Source: Sporofaciens musculi (GTDB lineage: Bacteria; Bacillota; Clostridia; Lachnospirales; Lachnospiraceae). From it: a stretch of 64,000 nucleotides of DNA. The notes below the pieces were generated by a model, which saw only the letters and a program-made list of their open reading frames with translations, had not been told where the DNA came from and ran no database searches. The stretch covers positions 4,836,501-4,900,500 of the forward strand of contig NZ_WUQX01000001.1 in assembly GCF_009830285.1 (NCBI RefSeq). Reading direction: 5' to 3'. Shown here in pieces: positions 23,271 to 31,057 of the stretch; the stretch's first letter is position 1, and each line of letters opens with the position of its first letter. A program made the translations under genes and the position numbers.

Positions 23271-24698
23271 CTATGCCTTTATATCAAGGCCGCCCCGCAG
23301 CGTCCCCCTGCCCTGAAGTCGCAATACTTCTTTAGTAAGAGGTACAACACGCCCATTACTGACTGCATAATCCAATAGCTGCTGCATCGCTTTCAGATTC
23401 GGCTGGGACAGCAGTGTCCCACTCTTCCCATATGTCCTGTTCCCCAGCTCTGAAAGGACTTCCTCCGTATATGCCATCTGCCCGTCCAGCCATTTCTCAA
23501 AGGCTGTCGGCTCCGCTTTCTCCCTGCGCAGGGTCTCCTCCTGCTCTTTACGGTAATTTCCCCAATACTGGCTGTGCCGGTTCCTGCTATCCTCCAGCCA
23601 TTCCCTCTGGCCCGGCCCGTATCCGTAGTCCGTATCAATGTCATAAAGGCTGCCATTTTTATAGCCGATGGTAAGCCCGCGCTCCCCTTCCTTATCCCAG
23701 CCCTCGTTAACAAATACCTGATAATCTTTATACAAGGATTCCATAGGCAGGGCATCCATCTCACCATTTGCCCGCTTTTCATTATACTGCTCTGTTACTG
23801 CATCCCACAGGTTCCGCCCATCCGGCGTATAGATCACCCCGTCCCTGTTTTCCAGTTCCCTCATGTCCAGCCCTGTCATGTCATTTACAAAATGCCACAT
23901 GACTGCCTTCTCCTGGTATGCCGTGTCATATAAATACTGCCTGGGCTGCTCAAACCCGTTATTCGCCGGATTGCACCAGCGCAGATGCTCATACAGGTAT
24001 CTTCCATTGTTTCCCCTGTTCAGGGCTTCCTCTATCTGCCTTGCCAGCGCCTCGTCCACACCACCTGCATGGATTTTGTACTCATACGGGTCAACCCGCA
24101 GGCGCAGTTCTGCCCCTTCCGGTATGTCAATGCCGTTTTCCGCAAAAAGCCGGTTGATGGAATCATTCATGCCGCCCCGCACCTCATCATTCCATTCCTC
24201 ATCGCTCATGATTCCGCCAAAGTTCTTCTGGATCACCGGGTCATAGCTGTTCACTGCCGCCGGAAGCCCGTGCAGGACACGCCTTTCGGATTCCGCACAT
24301 ATCTCACGCTCCCTCCGTGTCAGCCCCTTCACATAATAAGGGGATTTTGTGTTATAGTATTTATCCCATATATGCTTTGACGGATTATCAAATTTCCTAT
24401 TTTCTTCATTTACCTTTGCGTAATGCTCATCAATGGCCTTGGTATATTTTTCATATTTGGCAATGATAGATGGCATGGGAAATGTCGTTGCGCTGTCCTG
24501 CTGTGGCAGGCTGCCGCTTTGGGATGCCCGCTCCGCATAGGCCGGAACATCCTGCTCCCTTTGGCGTGTTTTCACCACACTGTCAGCCTTTGCAGGTGCT
24601 TTTACTTCCCCTACCCTGTGCCGGGATGCAGCCGCCTGATTACTATATAAGGCAGAATATTCCTTTGCCGCACCGCTTCCGATTCCACTAACACTCAT
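23271..24698 (-). CDS. DUF4885-like protein with C-terminal GGLDIKA
   Basis: A 475-residue protein starting MSVSGIGSGAAKEYSALYSN. A Ser/Ala-rich N-terminal region of about 75 residues precedes a domain beginning IIAKYEKYTKAIDEHYAKVN and GLTRREREICAESERRVLHG, which I recall from the uncharacterised DUF4885 family. Later it has charged helices and ends RGTLRGGLDIKA. No signal peptide, no membrane segment. It is the largest protein of the array together with that of 28979-30373. The conserved ends and its lack of enzymatic motifs suggest a structural or exported protein. Family name from memory; function unknown. Confidence 0.8.
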   Translation of the reverse strand: MSVSGIGSGAAKEYSALYSNQAAASRHRVGEVKAPAKADSVVKTRQREQDVPAYAERASQSGSLPQQDSATTFPMPSIIAKYEKYTKAIDEHYAKVNEENRKFDNPSKHIWDKYYNTKSPYYVKGLTRREREICAESERRVLHGLPAAVNSYDPVIQKNFGGIMSDEEWNDEVRGGMNDSINRLFAENGIDIPEGAELRLRVDPYEYKIHAGGVDEALARQIEEALNRGNNGRYLYEHLRWCNPANNGFEQPRQYLYDTAYQEKAVMWHFVNDMTGLDMRELENRDGVIYTPDGRNLWDAVTEQYNEKRANGEMDALPMESLYKDYQVFVNEGWDKEGERGLTIGYKNGSLYDIDTDYGYGPGQREWLEDSRNRHSQYWGNYRKEQEETLRREKAEPTAFEKWLDGQMAYTEEVLSELGNRTYGKSGTLLSQPNLKAMQQLLDYAVSNGRVVPLTKEVLRLQGRGTLRGGLDIKA

Positions 24699-24734
24699 TC
24701 TTAAATATCCTCCATTCTTTTTCCGTTCTCCCCC

Positions 24735-24820
24735 CCTGCTCCCCGATTTCCCAATCTGCCAGAACGCTGGGGATACCTGCCCTCTGTGGCTTATCGGGGA
24801 TATACAGCCGTGGGGCAGGC
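24735..24820 (-). repeat. Type A intergenic repeat
   Basis: It starts 10 nt after the stop of the gene at 24830. In this copy ATATCCCCGAT and ATCGGGG near the two ends can pair, giving a long-range stem around the CAGCGTTCTGGCAGATTGGG part. Confidence 0.7.
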
Positions 24821-24829
24821 TGTTTTCAA

Positions 24830-25366
24830 TTATGATTTGCCTTTGCAGAAAGTAAGGATATCATTGATCCACTTCCCGTACCTTAGATACCCGTCCCAAT
24901 TTCCAAGCGTTTTCATGTCATTCATAAGCTCATGCGCCATTGCCATATAATCCGCTTTTTCGTGGTAGGAAGTGCCGTCCATCTTATCCTTCAGTATCGA
25001 CATGGTCATGAAATTGCTGTCCGACTTATTCCCGGTATGTGCATTTAACGCAAGCATCTCCGTATAAGAGCAGCTAATCGGATTTACCTTGCTCACATCC
25101 ACTGTCTGCTCGTATTCATTTCCGTTTATGTCAGTGCCTTTCACAAGATAGACCGGATTGTCCTCTGAAAAATCATCCGCCCGGTATACGTTTGCACTCT
25201 CCCCTGTCTTTACATGATGGATAGAAAATAATGCGTCCGGGTCAATATGTACCACATTTCCTGTTGCTTTCACATTCGCCCCGAAGTCACCCTTCATACT
25301 GCTTTCTGCTTTTCTTGCTCCCTGCCATGCCGGGTATCCTGCTGCTCCTATTCCATTAACATTCAT
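24830..25366 (-). CDS. GYPAWQGAR-family protein 1
   Basis: A 178-residue protein starting MNVNGIGAAGYPAWQGARKA. The N terminus is nearly identical to that of the 26524-27069 product, and the middle aligns too (KGTDINGNEYEQTVDVSKVNP with KGVDENGNEFEQTIHINKIN), so they are paralogues that diverge at the C-terminal helix. No signal peptide. It is preceded by the structured leader motif at 25400-25457 and followed by a type A repeat. Might belong to a DUF6033-like group, but I am unsure. Function unknown. Confidence 0.75.
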   Translation of the reverse strand: MNVNGIGAAGYPAWQGARKAESSMKGDFGANVKATGNVVHIDPDALFSIHHVKTGESANVYRADDFSEDNPVYLVKGTDINGNEYEQTVDVSKVNPISCSYTEMLALNAHTGNKSDSNFMTMSILKDKMDGTSYHEKADYMAMAHELMNDMKTLGNWDGYLRYGKWINDILTFCKGKS

Positions 25367-25399
25367 TTCCTTTAATCCTCCATTGTTTTTAGTATTGCG

Positions 25400-25457
25400 G
25401 CTCATCTGTCATTCAGAGCCATCTCTGCTCTCTCATAATAAGTCCGAGCAGTTCATT
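25400..25457 (-). promoter_or_regulatory. Structured leader motif (type C), copy 2
   Basis: On the minus strand CTGCTC and GAGCAG form a stem around GGACTTATTATGAGA, then GGCTC pairs with GAGCC around TGAATGACAGAT. The motif lies just upstream of the 24830 gene. Copies at 27105-27166 and 28880-28937 share the order and show compensatory changes in the first stem. Confidence 0.6.
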
Positions 25458-25526
25458 GTTTCCTATATCCTAACTCCCCCTGTCAAATTCCATACTGACC
25501 TTCACCTCCTCTCGCTGTTCTGCCGG

Positions 25527-25715
25527 AACGCCGCCCTGTCCGGCGCGACTTTGGCGACCTCGCTTTTGCGCAGGGCGAGGAACTTATTCCCCATATAGAC
25601 GTTCTGCGCCGCATCCTGTTATCTTCTCCCGGAGGGAATCAGACTATTTGGATGATGCCTTTCCCGTTTTTTGGATTCCCGCATGATGGCTTTCTGCCAT
25701 TCCCATTATATCCAT
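25527..25715 (-). pseudogene. Decayed copy of the 21723-22253 gene, N-terminal half
   Basis: The segment matches the first half of the 21723-22253 gene: the start region at 25715, GGCGAGGAACTTATTCCCC (plus strand), and GTCCGGCGCGACTTTGGCG. Two internal stretches are deleted, which breaks the frame. It then joins a fragment of the type A repeat and, at 25488-25526, a start region like that of the 22296-22706 gene. So the remnant is a mosaic of two cluster genes linked by the repeat, which points to recombination. Confidence 0.8.
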
Positions 25716-25734
25716 TTCAATCGCCTCTCTCTGT

Positions 25735-25800
25735 TTTGCCGGAAAACCGGGGATGCCTGCCCTGCCTTGTCAAGCTGTGACTTATTGATGGTATGCATCC
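25735..25800 (-). repeat. Type A intergenic repeat
   Basis: It lies 7 nt after the stop of the 25808 gene. The minus strand reads GGATGCATACCATC, AGTCACAGCTTGACAAGGCA and GGCATCCCCGGTTTTCCGGC, a diverged version of the copies at 23178, 24735 and 26433. Confidence 0.65.
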
Positions 25801-25807
25801 ACATTCA

Positions 25808-26152
25808 CTAAATCCCAAAATGTATCATAAATTTATTCCTATTGATTGCATCCTGTATTTTATCCGCCAATTTCCTCAGATGAGCATCCTCATTGATTCG
25901 TTTGTCAGATAACACAATATCCTGAAAACCTGGCAATGACTCAGGCGGTATCAATGTAATCCCCCACCTCGCAAGCCCAAATTCCGGGCGGTCAGGACTG
26001 TGAAAATATGTCTTTAATAAAACCAGCTTATTCCACCATTCATCTATATAAACATCATCATCAATACAAACACATTGATATTTCTTCGGATCATAGGAAT
26101 ACTCCTGTGTTTCCCTTATATCCTCAATTATCCCAAATTCTGCCTTAATCAT
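25808..26152 (-). CDS. Small immunity-like protein
   Basis: A 114-residue protein starting MIKAEFGIIEDIRETQEYSY. It is acidic with alternating strands and helices, and contains LARWGITLIPPESLPGFQDI, a segment I associate with small immunity-type proteins of Firmicutes, though without certainty. GGCGG precedes the ATG, and only 8 nt separate it from the gene upstream, so the two are probably cotranscribed. AT-rich compared with the neighbouring effector-like genes. Confidence 0.6.
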   Translation of the reverse strand: MIKAEFGIIEDIRETQEYSYDPKKYQCVCIDDDVYIDEWWNKLVLLKTYFHSPDRPEFGLARWGITLIPPESLPGFQDIVLSDKRINEDAHLRKLADKIQDAINRNKFMIHFGI

Positions 26153-26160
26153 TTTTCCGC

Positions 26161-26406
26161 CTATTCCTTATAACCTACAACAGCAATTACATTTCCATCC
26201 TTCAAAATATAGGCAACAGCCTTCCTTTCCCCTATAAGCTCTGCGCTACTACTGAGAATATTCTTATCTGCATTATCTGGTATTTCCAGCAATACCTTAT
26301 ATTCCCCTTCATAAGTGCCATTGAGATGCTTAATGAATATCTGCTCCAATTCCTCTATGCTTATTTCCTTTGCAGGCAGCCAAGAAAACACATCTAAAAC
26401 TGTCAT
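26161..26406 (-). CDS. Small protein of unknown function
   Basis: An 81-residue protein starting MTVLDVFSWLPAKEISIEEL, with GAGGAG 7 nt upstream. It has a helical N-terminal part and a C-terminal strand-rich part (KAVAYILKDGNVIAVVGYKE). It directly precedes the immunity-like gene at 25808-26152, perhaps as a pair. No family recognised, and no export signal. The type A repeat at 26433 lies just before its SD. Confidence 0.5.
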   Translation of the reverse strand: MTVLDVFSWLPAKEISIEELEQIFIKHLNGTYEGEYKVLLEIPDNADKNILSSSAELIGERKAVAYILKDGNVIAVVGYKE

Positions 26407-26432
26407 CCTATCGCTCCTCACCTATATATTTT

Positions 26433-26518
26433 CTCCCCGATTTCCCAATCTGCCGGAACACCGGGGGATGCCCGCCCTGCCTTGTTGGACTGTGGCCTAT
26501 TGGCGATATGCAGCCAAT
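26433..26518 (-). repeat. Type A intergenic repeat
   Basis: It begins 6 nt after the stop at 26524. The minus strand reads GGCTGCATATCGCCAATAGG, CCACAGTCCAACAAGGCAG and GTTCCGGCAGATTGGGAAAT. This copy is the closest to a consensus together with the one at 23178. Confidence 0.7.
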
Positions 26519-26523
26519 GGAAA

Positions 26524-27069
26524 TTATTTCTTATTCATGAAATCCCAATACGCCTGCATACTGTACTGATAGTATGCCGCCGCTTTTTTCTGACTCAACA
26601 GTTTCATATCGCTGATCTGCTTTTGGAACATATCCATAAAATCTGTCCTATCACTCAACCCCATCATTCCAGTTTCGGGCGGTAATGATGTAAGCCCTCC
26701 ATTCTTATCCACCCCCATATATGATTCCAAAGCCGTCATTTCCACTAATGAAGCATTCCGGGGATTTATCTTGTTGATATGTATGGTCTGCTCAAATTCA
26801 TTTCCATTCTCATCAACACCTTTTGCAATCACAGTCGGATCATCCTCTGTTGATCCTTCCGCATATTTGATGTAGAAGGACAGCCCTGTCCCGTTACCGC
26901 CAGAGTACAGCATATCATCCGTTTTCATATAGACAATAGACGTATGTGGCTTTGCACCTGCCACATTATTCACCTGCGCCGCAAAACTCTTTCCTGCCGT
27001 ATTCTGCTGTGTCCTTCTTGCTCCCTGCCATGCCGGATATCCTGTTGTTCCTATTCCGTTAATATTCAT
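26524..27069 (-). CDS. GYPAWQGAR-family protein 2
   Basis: A 181-residue protein starting MNINGIGTTGYPAWQGARRT, paralogous to the 24830-25366 product over its whole length with conserved blocks in the N terminus (GYPAWQGAR), centre (NGNEFEQT, KINP) and before the C-terminal helix (DFMDMF, DMKLL). No export signal. Preceded by leader motif copy 1 and followed by a type A repeat. The identical N-terminal motif could be a sorting or chaperone-binding element. Function unknown. Confidence 0.75.
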   Translation of the reverse strand: MNINGIGTTGYPAWQGARRTQQNTAGKSFAAQVNNVAGAKPHTSIVYMKTDDMLYSGGNGTGLSFYIKYAEGSTEDDPTVIAKGVDENGNEFEQTIHINKINPRNASLVEMTALESYMGVDKNGGLTSLPPETGMMGLSDRTDFMDMFQKQISDMKLLSQKKAAAYYQYSMQAYWDFMNKK

Positions 27070-27104
27070 TTTTCAAATCCTCCATTGTCATCAATTATTT
27101 TAAT

Positions 27105-27166
27105 GGCAGACCCTCAGTCGTTCAGAGCCGCCTCTGCTCCCTCATGATAAGTCCGAGCAGTTCATC
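27105..27166 (-). promoter_or_regulatory. Structured leader motif (type C), copy 1
   Basis: On the minus strand GAACTGCTCGGACTTATCAT and GAGGGAGCAGAGGCGGCTC show the first stem CTGCTC/GAGCAG and the start of the second stem (GGCTC). It is upstream of the 26524 gene. The second stem is weaker here than in copies 2 and 3. Confidence 0.6.
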
Positions 27167-27297
27167 CCATCATGCAGACATACCGCCTAGCCTCACCTGC
27201 CAAACTTCATGACAAGCACCCCCTTTCGCTGCCATCCGCTAATAATACGAGCCAGCCTCCAAAAAAGTTTCATTTCTATCACCTACATCCGCTCCTC

Positions 27298-27356
27298 ACC
27301 TCCGGGCAGACCGCAGAGGCAAAGCATTATGCGCCTCTGCGGAATAGGGTGTAAAG
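27298..27356 (-). repeat. Type B hairpin repeat, copy 1
   Basis: CCGCAGAGGC pairs perfectly with GCCTCTGCGG around a 12-nt loop. It follows the stop of the 27358 gene at once. A second copy follows the stop of the 28155 gene at 28086-28145. It lacks a clear U-tract, so it may be a processing or stability element more than a terminator. Confidence 0.7.
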
Positions 27357-27357
27357 A

Positions 27358-28041
27358 TCATATCTGTATATCCACAGATGACAGCGAACTACTGGATTTC
27401 TTTAAATTCGCTTCCACGGATTCCCTTGTGATGCCATCCAAGGCACCAGGCTTGATGGGCTTTCCCGCTTTCCATGCAGGGTCTGCTGCCTTTGCTGCCG
27501 CAATAAATGCCTGTGTATATGCCCTTTCATACTGTGACAATGTATGCCCTGCCGCCAGACGGTCATTTTTACTTGTCTTCCGATACAGATCCGTGTAAAC
27601 ATCTGACCTTTTCGTTGTATCCCCATCCCCCATGCCGTTGCCCTGCAGGAATTCCTTTTTCGTAAGTTCAAACATCTCATCCCTGCTGCTTTCGGGAATA
27701 GAAATAATCCGTTTCCTGCTCGCAACATTTTCCTCCGTCACAAGCAGTCCGGCAAGCCCCGTAGTCGGGTCAATGTAGTCGCCATCCTTATCATACTGCT
27801 TCATCAGGTTTTTAATTGCCTGCACATTGGTAAACATCCCACTGCTTCCGGCGTGTTTTGTCATTTCCTTAACAGCCGCCTTATACTGTGCGCTGTTCGT
27901 ATCGATTCCCGCCGCTTTTAACTGCGACCGCAGAGAGCCGTTTGACAAATCCGATACTTTGAGCGGATTTACCACCCCGGCATTACTTTTCGTTCCAAAC
28001 ATACTTTGAAATAAAAAACTGTAATCTGTAATCTTTGACAT
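27358..28041 (-). CDS. DUF3879-like protein with C-terminal VDIQI
   Basis: A 227-residue protein starting MSKITDYSFLFQSMFGTKSN, with GGAGG 10 nt upstream. It shares with the 46304-47020 product the blocks GDGDTTKRSDVYTDLYRK, NDRL, TLSQYERAYTQAF and ITRESVE, and I recall this as DUF3879. A YDKDGDYIDPTTG segment could bind calcium (EF-hand-like DxDxDx, weak). It ends SSVDIQI. No export signal. Located between type B hairpins. Function unknown. Confidence 0.8.
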   Translation of the reverse strand: MSKITDYSFLFQSMFGTKSNAGVVNPLKVSDLSNGSLRSQLKAAGIDTNSAQYKAAVKEMTKHAGSSGMFTNVQAIKNLMKQYDKDGDYIDPTTGLAGLLVTEENVASRKRIISIPESSRDEMFELTKKEFLQGNGMGDGDTTKRSDVYTDLYRKTSKNDRLAAGHTLSQYERAYTQAFIAAAKAADPAWKAGKPIKPGALDGITRESVEANLKKSSSSLSSVDIQI

Positions 28042-28085
28042 ACCATCATCCTCCTTCTAACCCTGTCAAATCTCATACCGCCCCT

Positions 28086-28145
28086 TACCTCCGGGCAGAC
28101 CGCAGAGGCAAAGTCTTCTGCGCCCCTGCGGAATAGGGTGTAAAC
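28086..28145 (-). repeat. Type B hairpin repeat, copy 2
   Basis: CCGCAGGGGC pairs with GCCTCTGCGG with one G-U pair in place of the A-U pair of copy 1, so the hairpin is kept although the sequence changes. It follows the stop of the 28155 gene by 10 nt. Confidence 0.65.
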
Positions 28146-28154
28146 AATATTTCC

Positions 28155-28850
28155 TTATGCCTTTATGTCAAAACTGCCCCCTGTGGGTGACGATGTGCCG
28201 GATACCGCCGCAACAATATTCTGTGTAATGCTTTTCACATCCGTGCCAGTGGCAGACACCGTGAACGTACCTTCCATCCTCTCTTTTCTTTCTGCCCGCC
28301 GTTCCGCTGCCTTTTCTTCCTCCTCCTTTTTCTCCTTGCGCCTCTCGGCGGCCTTTTCTTCGGCTGCTTTCTTCTCTTTCGCCCACCGTTCCGCATTCTC
28401 TTTGGCTATTTTTCCATCCGGGTCACTTGTGCCAGAGATTGCTACTGAAATATTCCCATTTGCATCAACACTGTAGCTGAGATTGGTCAGCGTTCCACGG
28501 CAACTCGATACTGCGCTTTTCGCACAATCCGGTAATGCCGCCAGATTTTCCTCCAGATACTTTGCTTTTTCCGGGTCGTTCATACATTTCTTCAGGAAAG
28601 CGCCCGATACGGATACCGTTGTCGGAACGCCCTGCATGGAAGTTGTACCCGAATTCATATAGCTGTACTTGCCCTGCAGATATTTGGAATAATCATTGAC
28701 ATTGCTGTAACCCGTCTTAATCTGCTCCGTTTTTGTTCCCCCGGTCGAGGTTTTCAGTTCCACCGTGCTTGTCGTCACATTACCTTCCTTTGCAGTATTT
28801 GTGTAGCCTTTCCCATAATCGCTGTAATTGTTTGTGATCTCCATTGACAT
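28155..28850 (-). CDS. Cluster protein with coiled coil and C-terminal FDIKA
   Basis: A 231-residue protein starting MSMEITNNYSDYGKGYTNTA, with GGAGG 9 nt upstream. Residues about 70-130 (VSVSGAFLKKCMNDPEKAKY) align with the 30375-31031 product (IQITDGAFRKMMEDGEFKNK), a domain I associate loosely with DUF6033. A long Lys/Glu/Arg-rich helix with repeated AAERR units (residues about 150-190) follows, then a Ser/Thr-rich tail ending TGGSFDIKA. No signal peptide. Preceded by leader motif copy 3. Probably an elongated structural or exported protein. Confidence 0.75.
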   Translation of the reverse strand: MSMEITNNYSDYGKGYTNTAKEGNVTTSTVELKTSTGGTKTEQIKTGYSNVNDYSKYLQGKYSYMNSGTTSMQGVPTTVSVSGAFLKKCMNDPEKAKYLEENLAALPDCAKSAVSSCRGTLTNLSYSVDANGNISVAISGTSDPDGKIAKENAERWAKEKKAAEEKAAERRKEKKEEEEKAAERRAERKERMEGTFTVSATGTDVKSITQNIVAAVSGTSSPTGGSFDIKA

Positions 28851-28879
28851 AATTTTCATCCTCCTTCAAAAAATCTTAC

Positions 28880-28937
28880 CTGCGGCCCCTCTGTCATTCG
28901 GAGCCGCCCATGCCCCCTTGTGGTAAGTTCGGGCATG
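28880..28937 (-). promoter_or_regulatory. Structured leader motif (type C), copy 3
   Basis: The first stem is ATGCCC/GGGCAT instead of CTGCTC/GAGCAG, so two pairs changed in a compensated way. The loop GAACTTACCACAAGG keeps the ACTTA core. The second stem GGCTC/GGGCC is kept with a wobble pair around CGAATGACAGAG. It lies upstream of the 28155 gene. Confidence 0.65.
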
Positions 28938-28978
28938 ATGCCCTTCATTAACCAAGCAGCGTATCTCCGCCTGCCGCA

Positions 28979-30373
28979 TTACACACTAACTGTACGGATT
29001 GTCTCCCCGTCAACAGCATATCTTGCGCTGAATCCTCCCAGCAGACCGTTTCCATTCATCCTTTCATAATTCTTGATTGCAAGTATGTCTGCCCTGTAAT
29101 CAAGGTATGTCTGGTTCTGCCCCGGATCATTGAGCAGTTTATCAAGTGGCGCATCCAGCCCTTTTATCCTGCCGTTCTCCACTGTGATGTCTGACAGTGC
29201 CACTTTGCCGCCCGTTGCTTTCTGCAAAAATGCCTCAACCCCCATTGCCGCCTTCAATATGTACTGCTCCTGTTTATTCATCCCCTGCATACCCGCATTT
29301 ATGGAAATATAAGTATCCATCAGTTCCCCGGAAAAACCGTTCAGGATGTCCTCCACTTTTTCCTTCACAGCCGCATCTTCAATCCCCTTTACTTCCGCCT
29401 TTCCGTCTATGCCAATGCTGACTTCAAAAGAAGGTATGGGGGAAATGCCGGACTGCCCCATCTGCCGGAAGATTTCTTCACCGATATCTGCCTGCAGTTT
29501 TGCGGACGCTGTGGCGCTGTCAATTTCCTGTGCAGATGCAAAGATATTGGCCAGCCCTTTCTCCTGCTCCGTCAGTTCCTCACCCGCTGCCATTTTGGAA
29601 AGAAGTTCAGCCTTACGGCTTTCATCAAAAACTTCCCCTTCCGGCAGATATTCCGCCGCCTGTGTTTTATGCAGCTCATCCATCTGCTGTGTATAATACG
29701 CCCCGTACTTTTCCCTGATCTGCTGGAGCGCCTGTTTTTCTTCTGCTGCGTCCTGCCCGTCATGCAGTTTCCGGCGCAGCGCACCGGCGTATTCCTGCAT
29801 TTCCTTTGCCTGCTGCCTGAGTACATTGTCCCCTGCCGCCTTCTGCGTCTGGAAGGAAAGGTGGTAATATTCCTCCGCATTTACCGGGGAGCCGTCCTTT
29901 GCCAGCACCTTTACCGTATACTCCCGGTTCTCCAGGTTCCAGTTCGGCACAGTCACGCTCTTGCCGCCATTTCCATTATCCCTGCCAATCCCTACCTGGT
30001 TCCCGTCACCGTCATACAAAACAAGGTCATAATCACAGCCTTCCGGGATGTGGTCGAGTGTCACTGTTATGTCAAGGTTATGCTTGTCGGACACAGTGCC
30101 TAAAATCCTGTATTCCGCTATATTGAACTGGTAATAGTCAGCATCGCCCACATCCGACAGACGTCCCTGCAAATATCCATCCGGCTTATTGATAAGCGTG
30201 GTCAGGTCAAGCGCCCTCCCGAAACAGTCCACACCCTCAGCCTTATTGCTTTTCCAGTAATAATCATTAGAAACCTTTTCATTCTCCCGGATTACCTTGT
30301 TGAAATTCTGGCTCACGGCAAAATCTTTCGGATTCCAATGTATCACTTTGTTTGATAACGATACGCCATTCAT
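28979..30373 (-). CDS. Cluster protein with PPC-like beta-sandwich domain
   Basis: A 464-residue protein starting MNGVSLSNKVIHWNPKDFAV, with GAGG before the ATG at a 2-nt distance from the upstream stop. Residues about 50-175 (GYLQGRLSDVGDADYYQFNI...DITVTLDHIPEGCDYDLVLYDGDGNQVG) match the bacterial pre-peptidase C-terminal (PPC)-type sandwich, a domain of secreted proteins. The rest is helical with coiled-coil stretches (QAKEMQEYAGALRRKLHDGQ). No signal peptide is visible although the domain is usually extracellular, so a non-Sec export route is possible. Ends GETIRTVSV. Confidence 0.7.
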   Translation of the reverse strand: MNGVSLSNKVIHWNPKDFAVSQNFNKVIRENEKVSNDYYWKSNKAEGVDCFGRALDLTTLINKPDGYLQGRLSDVGDADYYQFNIAEYRILGTVSDKHNLDITVTLDHIPEGCDYDLVLYDGDGNQVGIGRDNGNGGKSVTVPNWNLENREYTVKVLAKDGSPVNAEEYYHLSFQTQKAAGDNVLRQQAKEMQEYAGALRRKLHDGQDAAEEKQALQQIREKYGAYYTQQMDELHKTQAAEYLPEGEVFDESRKAELLSKMAAGEELTEQEKGLANIFASAQEIDSATASAKLQADIGEEIFRQMGQSGISPIPSFEVSIGIDGKAEVKGIEDAAVKEKVEDILNGFSGELMDTYISINAGMQGMNKQEQYILKAAMGVEAFLQKATGGKVALSDITVENGRIKGLDAPLDKLLNDPGQNQTYLDYRADILAIKNYERMNGNGLLGGFSARYAVDGETIRTVSV

Positions 30374-30374
30374 T

Positions 30375-31031
30375 TTACTTTACCTCACCGCCTGCCGCTG
30401 TCTCCGTCATGACATTTGCATCATAAGCATTGGATGCCGCCGCCATCCGCTGCTTACTGCTCCACGCCTTTGCCAGCCTGCTTCTCTCCTGCTCCGCCTT
30501 TGCAATCTTTTCGTCCAAAAGTTCCTGCTGCTGTCTCTTAGCCTGCACCCGCTTTTCCTCCAACAGCCTCATATACTCCCGCCTTTTTTCTGCTTTTTTT
30601 ACATAAAAAGCATCCTTATCTTTGGAATGAGCTGCAAATGCCGAGCCTGCCTCTTTTGCATGGTCTGCCATATAGGAATAACCTTTATACCCATTTTCAT
30701 CAATGTTTATCAACGTCCCACCGCACATCTTATTGGAACCGACGGCATCCTCCCGGATGATCTTCATCATTTTGTTTTTAAATTCGCCGTCTTCCATCAT
30801 TTTCCTAAAAGCCCCATCCGTTATCTGTATGGAAGTATTTGCTCCCCACGGCATGGAATTTATCTCATTCCAGATTTCTTTTTTGAAATTCTCCAGTTTT
30901 TCTGCATCCGAGGCTTCCTGTGTCTGCGCTGCCCGTTCTGTAAAACTTGCTCCACTTGCCGCATTTTTCTGCGTCCTGCCTGTGTACTGATATGCACCTA
31001 TTACGGCATTGCTTACTCCTAACATACTCAT
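30375..31031 (-). CDS. Cluster protein, coiled-coil family
   Basis: A 218-residue protein starting MSMLGVSNAVIGAYQYTGRT, with AAGGAG 10 nt upstream. The N-terminal 30 residues resemble the GIG...GY N termini of the array. A domain around residues 60-110 (NTSIQITDGAFRKMMEDGEF...CGGTLINIDENG) is shared with the 28155-28850 product, and a long charged helix follows (KRREYMRLLEEKRVQAKRQQ). First structural gene after the kinase gene. No export signal; function unknown. Confidence 0.75.
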   Translation of the reverse strand: MSMLGVSNAVIGAYQYTGRTQKNAASGASFTERAAQTQEASDAEKLENFKKEIWNEINSMPWGANTSIQITDGAFRKMMEDGEFKNKMMKIIREDAVGSNKMCGGTLINIDENGYKGYSYMADHAKEAGSAFAAHSKDKDAFYVKKAEKRREYMRLLEEKRVQAKRQQQELLDEKIAKAEQERSRLAKAWSSKQRMAAASNAYDANVMTETAAGGEVK

Positions 31032-31057
31032 AATACATTCTCTCCTTTCTTTTTCCG

